A stretch of 64,000 bases of DNA from Pipra filicauda (Eukaryota; Chordata; Aves; Passeriformes; Pipridae), in the NCBI RefSeq assembly GCF_003945595.2, contig NW_024104554.1, positions 2,790,001-2,854,000 on the forward strand, in the 5' to 3' direction. Shown piece by piece: positions 51,985-61,700 of this stretch. The position numbers and the translations under genes are program-made. Below the pieces are notes generated by a model. It had not been told where the DNA came from and did not search any database. It worked only from the letters and a program-made list of their open reading frames with translations. The number at the start of each line of letters is the position of its first letter. Within the stretch, counting starts at the first letter, position 1.

Positions 51985-53765
51985 TATATGAGCACCATCT
52001 TGGAGTTTTCTGAGAAGCATCCTTTCATAATAATGTAACAAATACACATGGAAATTCCATTATTTAAAAAAATATCTGCCTGTATTACCTTCCCTCTAAG
52101 TCTGCAGGAGCTCACTCATACAAACTAGTTAGTTTTCTCCCAAGTAAAAAGTGGGTTCAACAATTATTTTATCTGGAATTGTTATCCAGTTATTTCAAGA
52201 ACTTCAGACATGCAGACTTTAGTACGTAACACTAGAAACAGAAGACAAATGCCCTGCATTCCCAAACTGTTGCTGTAATTGAGAACCAGCCATCCAGGGA
52301 CTGACAAGCACATTTAAAACATAGGGAAATGCAACTCAGATTATTTTTACCTGATGTCAACTATGTCACTTAATGAGCTCTTGAAGAACAACTCTTCCAC
52401 ATCCATGGTAACACAAAGTAAACTTTTAACGTCTGTAGGACCCCCAGGACAAGTCCCCAGTGTGCCAGCGGTGCAGTTATCACAGGTGGCCATCCGTGCA
52501 AATTAAAGGGAAACTAGCTTTGGGTTTTTCTTTTTGCAGTGTTTTGTGGTTTGTAATGTCCACATAGAAATGCTTTGGTGTAAGACATTTGCTAGCAAGC
52601 AATGACAGATTGGGATGTTTGAGGAAGAGCCAGCAAATTCCATGAGTTGTTGCAGAGGCCTCATTCACTACACTGATGATCCAAAGTATCAGCTTTTAAA
52701 ACACATTTAGCTCAGCCAGCCCAAATGAAGCATTTTACTGATGATATTGAGTAAGGTGCTGTCTACACTGGGTGTCATGAGGGCCGGCTGTGCCCTAATA
52801 TGCCTTTTTGCCTTGCAGGGCAGAAATGCTGTCTTGCATAGCCCTACTGCTAGGGAAGTTTGGCTTCACAATTTCCTAACGTGATTCTGTAAGCCACCTG
52901 ATCACTCACAATACATAAAATTAAAGGTGTTAAACCACAAGCTACCAAAGTTTGCAATGTTTGCAATGTCAGAGTTGGGCACACATTGCAAACAAATTGT
53001 ACTGTTCTGCAAGCAGAAACAATGCATAACCCTCCCTCAATACCTGTTTCTTGGAACCATCCTGGCAGTATTTTGGGCTATCCTTTCCCAATGGCTGAGC
53101 AAGCTGTGTGACAAACTAGCAAGAGCAAACTAGGTACACCAATTTGGTTTGAATACTCGCAGAGAAAGAGAGGTTTGGCAGGGATTTAGCTTACAACATG
53201 TTTGCCAAGTATCCCAGATAAAGTTACCACAGTTAGTCCTCACCAGCCAAGAGGATGATTTTGAATGATGTCAGGGTGAGCTCTGGTCATACAGCCCTGG
53301 TAAGACACAGCCTTTGAACGTGCAGGTGGAGTGTGTCTGTCTGCAAGGAAATGCCTGACCCAGAGGTCATTGCCACTTCGTTCCCGCTTTCTCCCCATAT
53401 CCCTGTTGACAAATTCATTGCTAGAAGGAGATGGGTGCACAACACAGACCTTCTGTCACAGCTTGGACTGGCATCCTGAGGCAGTGAGCTGATGCTGATT
53501 GTTATTGTGGATGGCAGTTGCTGCTACACTTCACTTTTCCAGGGGCTTTAATTTTGTGTTGTCTTGCTGGGGCACAGTTCACAACCTCCACTTGTCATCG
53601 CAGTCTTCGACACCCTTGGGCTTGACAAGAGTGAGGCTTCCAAGGGATGGGGGTGAGGGTAGGAGGTAATAATAAAATACTAAACTTGGACAAAGTAGTC
53701 ATAAGCCAGATGAGGGAAGAGTTTCTTCCTGTGTCTGGTTTTGTTCAACTTCCAAGTCAAGTATT

Positions 53766-56700
53766 CTGAAGAAAGAAGAAAAAAAGTGTCATTTGTTATT
53801 TATCACATCGGACAAGCATAAGGTGATACTCTAAAGCTTTTATTCAGCTGCTTATGGCTATCGCCAACATAGCGAATTCCCCACTCAGGAGATTTCTACT
53901 TGAATAATGCCCATCCATTTAAGAAGGATGCAGAAACTCAAGGCTGAATAATCTTGATTCAGCTCAGGAAGGAGGATGCAGAATGAGCCTCCTGTCTTGT
54001 TAGAATCAAGCAGGACTGACAGGGGAGGAGCTGAACTACAGGCTGAACTACAGCCATGAAACAGCAATGCCCATCTTGCTAAAGAACTTGGTTTTCTGAA
54101 GCTCACAACCCACAGTCAGACTTTGCAATCACCACTCTGATGAAACATGTTAAAGAACCCCATCCTTCAAATAGCTCTGTTATTTACATGGTGCTCCACC
54201 AGGTCCGGGAGAGCTCATGAAAAATTAAATGGAGAACATAAAATATGAATGGAATGATCACTGGCCCATAAAAGCCCTGCAGTTCTTGAAAGGTTTCATA
54301 CATAATGAATGTTGGGATTTCAGAAAACAGGTTCCTGCTCCCTTGTCCAAAGAAGATGCAACAATTTTCAAGCCTCCGTATAAAACAAGGAACTTCCAAG
54401 GATGTGCTTGGGAGAGCCAGGAAGAGTACATTGCTCCCCAGTGCTACACAGGAGTCCACTGCCCATTAATAATCAGTAAGCAAACTAAACAGAGACAAAT
54501 ACTTGGATATTTTGAAAACATAAATATCCAACTTGATGCTGCATTATCAAAGAAAGTGTAGGACTGAACGAAAATTTTTATCAGAACTAAAAGATTTATC
54601 TTGCAATCACATGGTGATAACAACTCTCTCCTTAAAATCTTCCCAGTGGATGTAATATTTAGCTTATGGTAATTCTTAATGACCTTTGTCCTTTATTCTG
54701 GGTGCTGTGTACAGGTAGTTTTAGTTGACCCCTCTGAACTTCCTGCTTCTGTGGCCTAAATGATAAGTACGTTCTCAGTTTTCAGAAATTACCCTACTGC
54801 TGAGATCTGTCAGCTGCATATCAGCCCTAGTATCCTTAAAATTAGGTTTGTAATAAGGACCCTATGAATTAGTGTTTCCTAGGCTATCAAAAATGTTGGT
54901 GCCAAAGGCAATTGCCGCCAGTGTAAAGCGCTCCCTTGTTCTAGGTATTAAAGTTATTGCAGAATGACCACAGACTGACTTGAACAAACTTGCTGTTTAC
55001 TTCATGGAGATCTTTTCACCAGCCTGTTAGGATATGTGTTAGGAACTACCATTTTATTTTCTATGGTAAAAACAAAAAGCCATTGACCAAACCCATGTGA
55101 GGTTATAGTGGTTCAGCCCCCAAAAGAGTGCTTCTCCCCTCCTGCCCTTGCCTTTGCCCTGGTGCAGTACCTCCTCTGCAGACTGCAAGCTCCCTGGGGT
55201 GCTCACCAGCATCTCCTGCCTCAGCTGCAGCATTGGACATCCTACCACTATGCAAATGGATGGGGAAAGGGCCAACTGCTCCTTCTGTGGTCTTCTGGCC
55301 CTAGACCCTAAGCCAGCAAGGGCATTCAGGAGAAAAGCAAGCTTTCATCTGGTTGTTTTTCTTGAGTGGTTCATGCTTGCTGTAATCTGCCTCCCATCCT
55401 CTGTGTTTAACAACGTTGGCAGCTGCAAGGAGCTTCAAAAAATTACCACCTTCCTCATTTCATTTTGCATATCGCCCTGGCCTTTTACACAGAAGGATGA
55501 GCAAGGAGAAACGATTAGTTCAGGAGAGCCCTTTCTTCTCTCTAAGGTAGCTTGGGAAAGGATCTGTTACATAACAACACTTCTTTAAGTTGCCAGCCAG
55601 ACACCTGACAAGAATTCCTATCTGCAAGGGCTTGAAATGTTTGTGTGAAAATGGCTCTCTCTCCCTCTTCCTCCTCTTGCAGGAAGAAAATAGGGTTTTG
55701 AGAAAAGTTCTATTCTAAAAGTGAACAAAATTTCACATAATTAAAACCAATTTCAATGAAGTAAATGGATTATTGTATTATATAGATTAAAGGAATCGGG
55801 AGTGACAGCCCCACATCCATGCAGGAAAGAGGCTCAAGCACTACATTTCTCCACATTCATAAGGCCCACGTGCTCCATCAACAGCTGTGTCTACACCAAG
55901 TGATGTTCTTCTCATGCACCAGTTACGAACTGTCAGAATATATACATGTAATCCTTCATACCAAGGCCTATTCATGCAATTTTTAAATACCACACTGTAA
56001 GCTGTGGCACTTATCCTAAGGCCATTATGTACTGGAAGGAGAAAAACTGTTATCTCCTAGATCAATACCAAAGGCTCCATGAATATAGTTCTTTTTCAGG
56101 AGATCATATGCAAAATAAACACTGCTTTTTTTAAAACCAGGATATCTGCTTTTAGCAGGGCTGAATTTGTTCTGCTTCTGTCTGTGAAGTAATTGATTTC
56201 CAAGTCTAGATCCACACATTCGTATTAGTTACCTTTAGTTTAAACAGTGAAGTACCCCTCTGACCAAGGCAAACCACACAACCCATTCCCAGCTACCACT
56301 GCCAAACCACATGGCAAAACCCGCTGCAGAGGAAAACCCAAAGCCTGTGAAACACTAGGGGTTCACCTGGAACAAACTTATGGCCCCAGCAGAAAGCTGT
56401 GGAGGAAATAAGATTGCTAGCAGGACCACTGACTCAGTTTTGCTTTCCTGATACTTGGGGGCTCCTATGTGCGAGGGGAAGGAGAGAGAGTAAAGGAAAG
56501 TAAGGAAGGGAAAACTGTAGCAGTATAGTATAAATACAGTATACTCCTAACGAGTAAGAGTTTCAGTAGTAGAGTATAAATATAGTGTACTCCTAATGAG
56601 TAAGAGTTTCAGTTCAGCCTGTTATCCAAGCAACTGTAACCAAAGGTTGAATACTTTTCTAATTTTTTTTTGTTGTTGTTTTTTTTTTTCCCCTAGCATT

Positions 56701-57029
56701 TAATATATCAGAAATCAGAGAAAACAAGCTATTTGCAAGCAGGAATCTGCAGAGTACAGGCATCCTTCACAGACACTGAATCTTTAATTTCATGTGGGGG
56801 GGGTCTGACCTAAACCTGGTAAGCTGCAAGCATTAATTTGTTTTTATTTTGGTTTTTGTAACAACATGGATTTCTGCTTTGCAAATAAGCCATACTTGGA
56901 ACACACAGTAAACGAAATACATTTTCCTTCAGCCCTTCATGAAAAGATAAGATAAACTTAGAAAAGTCAACTGCTCCTTAAAGAGGAAAGAGAAATACAC
57001 AAATCACCAGGGTGAGGCTTTGCACACAC
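53766..57029 (-). other. FAM110C: Inferred FAM110C intron
   Basis: The interval is bounded by donor candidates in the first exon (intron starting at 57090 or 57029) and the strong acceptor at 53766-53768. It contains the 46-bp duplication and T-runs at about 56660-56690. Short open frames inside (54229-54561, 55148-55588) show no recognisable domain. Confidence 0.4.
56527..56613. repeat. 46-bp tandem duplication, slightly diverged
   Basis: A unit starting AGTATAAATACAGTATACTC at 56527 is repeated at 56573. There are three differences over the 41 aligned bases, and one is a CpG-to-TG change. It falls in the inferred FAM110C intron. Confidence 0.9.
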
Positions 57030-57069
57030 CTTGAGTTCACCAGGCTGCAACGCACGCTGAAAGAAGCCA

Positions 57070-58167
57070 TCACGCCAGTTCCTGGATCACCTTGTTATTC
57101 TCCTTGGCTTTCTTACACGTATACAACCATTTGATTATCCGAGCATTTCGCTCGACCACAGAGGTGCTGCTTGGGACCTGCTCTGTGAGTTCATCCTCCA
57201 GCAGCCCCTCATCCCCACTGTGCCTCGTAAAGTCGCTCTCAGATGTTGCCACACTGATGCTGCGGAACTTGAAGGAGACATTGTCAGACACCACGGAGAA
57301 GTTCTCTCTTCCCAGGTCCTCAATGACCTCCTGCTCCAGGCCACAGTACTTGAAAAATGTATCAAACTCAGCGAAGGACTTAGAGTAGCGAGAGCTGATG
57401 TCCGACTGGGACCGATGGAGACCTCTCCTCTTCACCTCCTTGACCTCGTCAGGAGGTATACTCAGGTTTGAGGGTCTCTCATGCTCTTTTGTACATACCC
57501 CTGGGCCTTCGGTGCTCACAGGGACCGTTTGCTCCACTGCATAGTCGCTTGGCTCGTGGTCACCATCTTTTGCCGAGAGGGGCTCATTGCTCTCAGTGCC
57601 CACGGTGTCCTCCATGACTCTGGGCAACTCAGGGGAAGGCAACTGCTTCTCCTTTATGGACCCATGGAAGATTCTCTTCACCAAGTTCCCCCGCGAGCTG
57701 TCCTGGCTTTGACCTCTCCCAAACTCGCATTTCTGACGGTAAATCACCAGGGAATCCGGCCGCATCTGTCTCTTGTGGGTGCTGCGCCTGGCGATGGGGG
57801 GGCCGTGCTGCAAGGGGGCGCGGCAGGAGTACCCCGCCTTGGCCAGCTCCAGGGGCTTCGCGCCCTTCCCTCTGCCCAAGTCCCTGCTGACTGCTTTGCT
57901 CTCCACCGAACAGGTCTCGCTGCTGCTCTCCGAGGCTGAGCTGAGCGAGATGACGGGCTCTTGCCTGGTGCTGATGACCTGCTGGCTCTTTACGTACTTG
58001 GCCTTATCGGCGGCCAGTCTCTCCACGGCACTTTTCCTGCCCGGGTTGCCGGCCTCCATCTGCCTGCGGAGGTACTCGGGCCCCTTGTTGAGGAGCCGCA
58101 GAGGGAGGGAGGAGTGCAGGTCGGAGATAGCGTGCATTCCCACGGCCCGGGAGAGTTCAGCTGGCAT
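57070..58167 (-). CDS. FAM110C: FAM110C, centrosome/microtubule-associated FAM110 family protein
   Basis: This is a 365-residue reading frame. Family features in order are: an N-terminal block with LPLRLLNKGPEYLRRQ (residues 21-36) and RKSAVERLAADKAKYVKS (44-61); RPDSLVIYRQKCE (136-148); a variable acidic middle (about 170-245); RRGLHRSQSDISSRY (247-261); the block around FFKYCGL (271-277); and ERNARIIKWLYTCKKAKE (339-356). The first and last blocks match the N- and C-terminal FAM110 domains. RPDSL-IYRQKCEF, SVATS and the WLYTCKKAKE ending point to FAM110C rather than FAM110A or FAM110B. Known family biology: the proteins localise to centrosomes and spindle poles, and FAM110C has been linked to microtubules, AKT1 and cell-spread/filopodia phenotypes. 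No signal peptide or membrane segment is seen. I chose the ATG at 58167 because it has G at -3 and starts just before the conserved block. A second ATG lies 10 codons downstream. The frame stays open 123 codons upstream, but that part is low-complexity CpG-island 5'UTR. The last residues could change if a donor at 57090 is used. Confidence 0.93.
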   Translation of the reverse strand: MPAELSRAVGMHAISDLHSSLPLRLLNKGPEYLRRQMEAGNPGRKSAVERLAADKAKYVKSQQVISTRQEPVISLSSASESSSETCSVESKAVSRDLGRGKGAKPLELAKAGYSCRAPLQHGPPIARRSTHKRQMRPDSLVIYRQKCEFGRGQSQDSSRGNLVKRIFHGSIKEKQLPSPELPRVMEDTVGTESNEPLSAKDGDHEPSDYAVEQTVPVSTEGPGVCTKEHERPSNLSIPPDEVKEVKRRGLHRSQSDISSRYSKSFAEFDTFFKYCGLEQEVIEDLGRENFSVVSDNVSFKFRSISVATSESDFTRHSGDEGLLEDELTEQVPSSTSVVERNARIIKWLYTCKKAKENNKVIQELA

Positions 58168-58337
58168 AGCAGTTTCAGGGACGCGGATCCTGCTTTCAGT
58201 CCCAGGGAGGGAAGGAAAAAAAAAAGAAACAAAACGAAACCAGATAGCGGTGGAGGGCAGCCGGTGCGCAGAGGCAGCGGCTCCGCGCTCCGAGGGCCGA
58301 GTTCCGCGCTCTGCTGCGCCGTCGGGGCGCCGCGTGT

Positions 58338-58365
58338 CCCGCCCGCGCCTCCCGCCCGCCCCGCC
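58338..58365 (-). promoter_or_regulatory. GC-box (Sp1/KLF-type) cluster
   Basis: The plus strand reads CCCGCCC at 58338-58344, followed by overlapping CCCGCCC and CCCCGCC at 58351-58365. On the minus (transcribed) strand these are GGGCGGG-type boxes, about 170-200 bp upstream of the FAM110C start codon. Binding is inferred from the motif only. Confidence 0.55.
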
Positions 58366-58377
58366 GGCCGGGCACAG

Positions 58378-58382
58378 CCAAT
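58378..58382 (+). promoter_or_regulatory. Inverted CCAAT box (NF-Y type)
   Basis: CCAAT lies on the plus strand in the context CAGCCAATC, close to the NF-Y consensus. That makes it an inverted (ATTGG) box relative to FAM110C, about 210 bp upstream of the start codon and next to the GC-box cluster. Binding is inferred from the motif and its promoter position. Confidence 0.5.
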
Positions 58383-58740
58383 CCCGGCCGGCAGGAAGGC
58401 AGGGAAAGAGGGAGGGAGCCGCGCTGCTGGGGGCAGGGGCCCGGCCCCTGCCGCTTCCCGCGGTGCTGGGGCGGACCGGGCTCCGGGGACACATCCTTGC
58501 CGTGGGCGCAGGGCGTCCGCACCGACGGCGAGGCACTCGGGGGGTTTGCTCCCCTCAGAAGCATCCCCTCCAGGGCCGCCTACGGGGGACGGGGCGCTGC
58601 TGTAGGGCCTGACCCGGCAGACCCCAGCGCATCTTCCCTTGCGGGGGCAACACCTCACACCCCTCCCTTCGCGGCCCTTTCACGTCTCAGTGCCTCCCCC
58701 CCTGCCCCCGCAGATTCAACTGCCCGGCCTTGCCGGGTGC

Positions 58741-61700
58741 TCAGCTTAAAGGCATTCTTGCCATTGGAGTGGTTTGGACAGGACGCGGCTCGGGCTTCCA
58801 GCGCATAGCGATGGAGCAGGGTCCGGGCACGCCGGGTGGGCAGCACAGATGTGCCTCCAGCTGTGCCTTCAGCTGTGCTAGCAGCATCCTGTCCTTCCCG
58901 GGTCATCGGCAGCAGCAGGGAGACATTTGTCCCCGGCCCACAGCTGAGCTGCGGCTGTGCACGAATAAAGTGCTGTGGAATGGCATAAATCTGAATTGCT
59001 TGTTGTAAATCTTTGCCCTTCAGAAATACAGGGCAGATTTCCAAAGGGGCAGAATTCCCAATTGGGACTGGCAATTCTGAAGTAGCAGGACAGAGACATT
59101 GGTTGTAATGTAAACACCTGAAAATTAGACATATAAGTCATAGGTAATCACCTGGGGCAGTTCAACTTTAACTCATGATCACATGTGAAATGCAGCTCCT
59201 CTGAGGTCAATAATAACTGAATTATAGATAACTTTTCTTCTTACATAGGAAACAAAAGCCAATTTATATATGTAAGGTTTTCCATGCATATTTTTTGTTG
59301 GTTTGGTTTGGTTTGGGTATAGTTTGTCTGTTATTTCTGGGGGATTATAACATCAGAACACTTTTGTGGTGATTGATTCATACTTGATCTTTATAATCAC
59401 TAAATTGTGGCAAACAAGTTTATAAAAGGAGAGATGAGCTCTGTCCTCATGATGCAGTTTCAGGGTATATGACTGCTGCCAGCAAGGTTCTCATTGTGAC
59501 AAGGGAAGTGTTAAAAGCAATTCTGGAGTTAGAGTTTGGTCTAGCTCTTCAGTGTAGACCACCTTAGAAACACAAAACCCAGAAATATTCTCTTACCATC
59601 ATGCTTCTACTGCTGGTTTTCCTCTTAATTTTACATCATCTTTGTTTCTAGAGATGTAGGTCTGCACTCCAGAAGCCCTATGACACACACAACTGCCTGT
59701 TCACAGCAAGGATCTCAGATATGATGCTTGCCTGAATCAGGACTGAAATTAGTGACATACTCTAAAATCACTTAGAGTGAAATTCTTGTGATTATGTGGA
59801 ATGGGTGTATTTTTTGAGAAAGAACTTTTTTTTCTTCTACAGGTAAACAAGTAGAGCTGGTTCATATAATGACTTGCCTAAAAATTAATATTCTCAAAAA
59901 CTAAGAGATAATAATAAAAGTTTAAGCACAGTTAATTACCGGGGAGCACTTTCTAGTTAAAGCAGTTCATACACAGATGTGTAAGAGTGTAGTTAATATA
60001 ATTACATATTTAAATGTTGCATGGGATGCTGGGCATATAGAGAAGACTGATGTCTTCTGACAATGAATCTGAGCAATAAGCTGATAGATGTGCTGAATGT
60101 AGTTGTGAGGTTAAAGTTTCATTCCTATATGGACAAATCTGTCTGAATTTTTTCCTTCAATCTTTTCTTTGGAGTCCTATGGCACTGCATAATGTAACAA
60201 CACATATTTACATTCCGCCATGCATTTTAATTTGTGTTTGTTCCAATTTCTAGTGCCTTGTATGTCTGAGCTTTCAGAACTTACAAAAAAACCCTAATTT
60301 GTTTGCAGTCCTTTGGAATAATGAGAAAAATGAACACATGAGTATCAGTAAGAGTGATCTTATTAAACAACTCCAATTAATTTCCTTATCAAGGCTGTTT
60401 ATCCACTCCTTGTCACATGCAAAAGCCACTAGCAAAAGCAGAAATTCTATATTTTGCTCAGTGGACAATAGATTTGTGTTTAGAGTTGATACATAAAAAC
60501 AATGAAAAAATACTGTTTAGGATGAAAAAAAAGTTTAAATCATTAGAAAAAAAAGAAGAGATATTTTCCTTTCTCTTAAAATGTCCTTGGTTTTGAATGC
60601 ATGCCTGAAAGACAAACCTAGGCACTTTTGTTGGAATATTTTCATTTTCAGCCTGTTTCATTTTCAGTCATTTCCCATTCTCACTGACAAAGGAAGATGT
60701 GACTTTTGATTTTCCACAAAGTGCATGTCACAAGAAATTTCTCATGAAAAATTGCAACAGCGATTTTCAGCTGCCTTTCCTGATATGTGAGATACTTTTC
60801 CCTGAGAATCCTGGGTGATGACAACAACATTTAAAGTCGGAGAAGAGTCTTCCTAGAGTCAGGAAACATTGTGAGCAACAAAATTTTATAACCCTATCTC
60901 CTTTAATAAGGTACATCAATATAGCAGCTGCTCAGTTACATGATATTTTAAATATATTTTGGTCATGTATTTTAAAACTTAAATGCATTTCAGTTTAAAA
61001 TATGATTCTATGCTTTGAAATATTTCTATTTCTATCTCTTGTAATTACCTTTTACATTTATGGATACACTCTTGCAATGTTCAAAGAAGAGAGAGCCATA
61101 GCATTTCTTCTTTCTGGAAAGCAGAGAGTATATTATGAGAGCCCCAAGCAAACCACCTTTGTCCCTGTCCCAGCACAGACTTGCAGACAATAAAGTGGAA
61201 ATAAAAATGGGTGCAGCAGCATCAATCCCTCAGCCTGTCAGCTGTCATCAGTCGCTCTCTGGCATCAGTGCATCAGGCGAAGGTAAGAGAAACAAGTTCT
61301 GCACACACTAAGCCTTGAGCTGACACCATGGGTTTTCACACAGAAGGGGAGTTTTTCAAAACACCTTCGAGTCAGCTGGCATTTAAAGTTATCACTAAAC
61401 ACAAAGCAGTTTAATTTTATGTGGGGTAAGACAAATCACTGCTTACTCTGTTTGTATTAATAAGAGATGTGTTTGGGGCACATTTTCCTGTAGCTGGAGT
61501 CTGGGAAGTCAGTAACTGAGAGCCGCTGCAATGAGACTTAGCAAAAAGTACAGTGTGTGCAAAGCTTAGGTCATTGCTGTCACTGCTCCTACCCCATTGC
61601 CAGTGTCATTTGATTTACAGTGGTCAAAGGGCAAAAATGAAGTGGTGGCAGTGGGAAGTAAAGGCAAAAAGGAGAGAGAAAGGGGATCTCAAGCCCTAAC

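Larger units (their letters stand above)
50258..53765 (-). other. FAM110C: Candidate 3' exon (mostly 3'UTR) of FAM110C
   Basis: On the minus strand a long pyrimidine tract (complement of about 53769-53790) ends in CAG just before 53765, which is an excellent splice acceptor. Scanning by eye from there, the first canonical AATAAA is at 50276-50281. Joining the donor after 57091 (AACAAG|GTGATC) would add two codons and then a TGA. Joining the donor after 57030 (CTCAAG|GTGTGT) would leave the coding frame ending at 57070 and make this exon all 3'UTR. No interspersed repeat is recognisable in the interval, as expected of a long UTR. This is inference from splice and polyadenylation signals; RNA evidence is absent. 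Confidence 0.4.
57760..58740 (-). promoter_or_regulatory. FAM110C: CpG island covering the FAM110C 5' end and promoter
   Basis: Base composition changes sharply from the A+T-rich surroundings to a G+C-rich stretch dense in CpG, strongest at about 58250-58640. It spans the first third of the FAM110C coding frame, the 5'UTR and the upstream flank. I see no convincing TATA box. Such islands usually mark broadly used, dispersed-start promoters, so the transcription start is probably within 58200-58560. The edges are judged by eye. Confidence 0.8.

Noticed and set aside
55148..55588. A 146-codon plus-strand gene
   Set aside because: No recognisable domain. It lies in the inferred FAM110C intron on the opposite strand.
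57481..57939. A 152-codon plus-strand frame
   Set aside because: It is a shadow of the FAM110C coding strand.
57773..58612. A 279-codon plus-strand gene opposite FAM110C
   Set aside because: It is antisense to the conserved FAM110C frame and the CpG island, where G+C-rich sequence has few stops. It has no recognisable domain.
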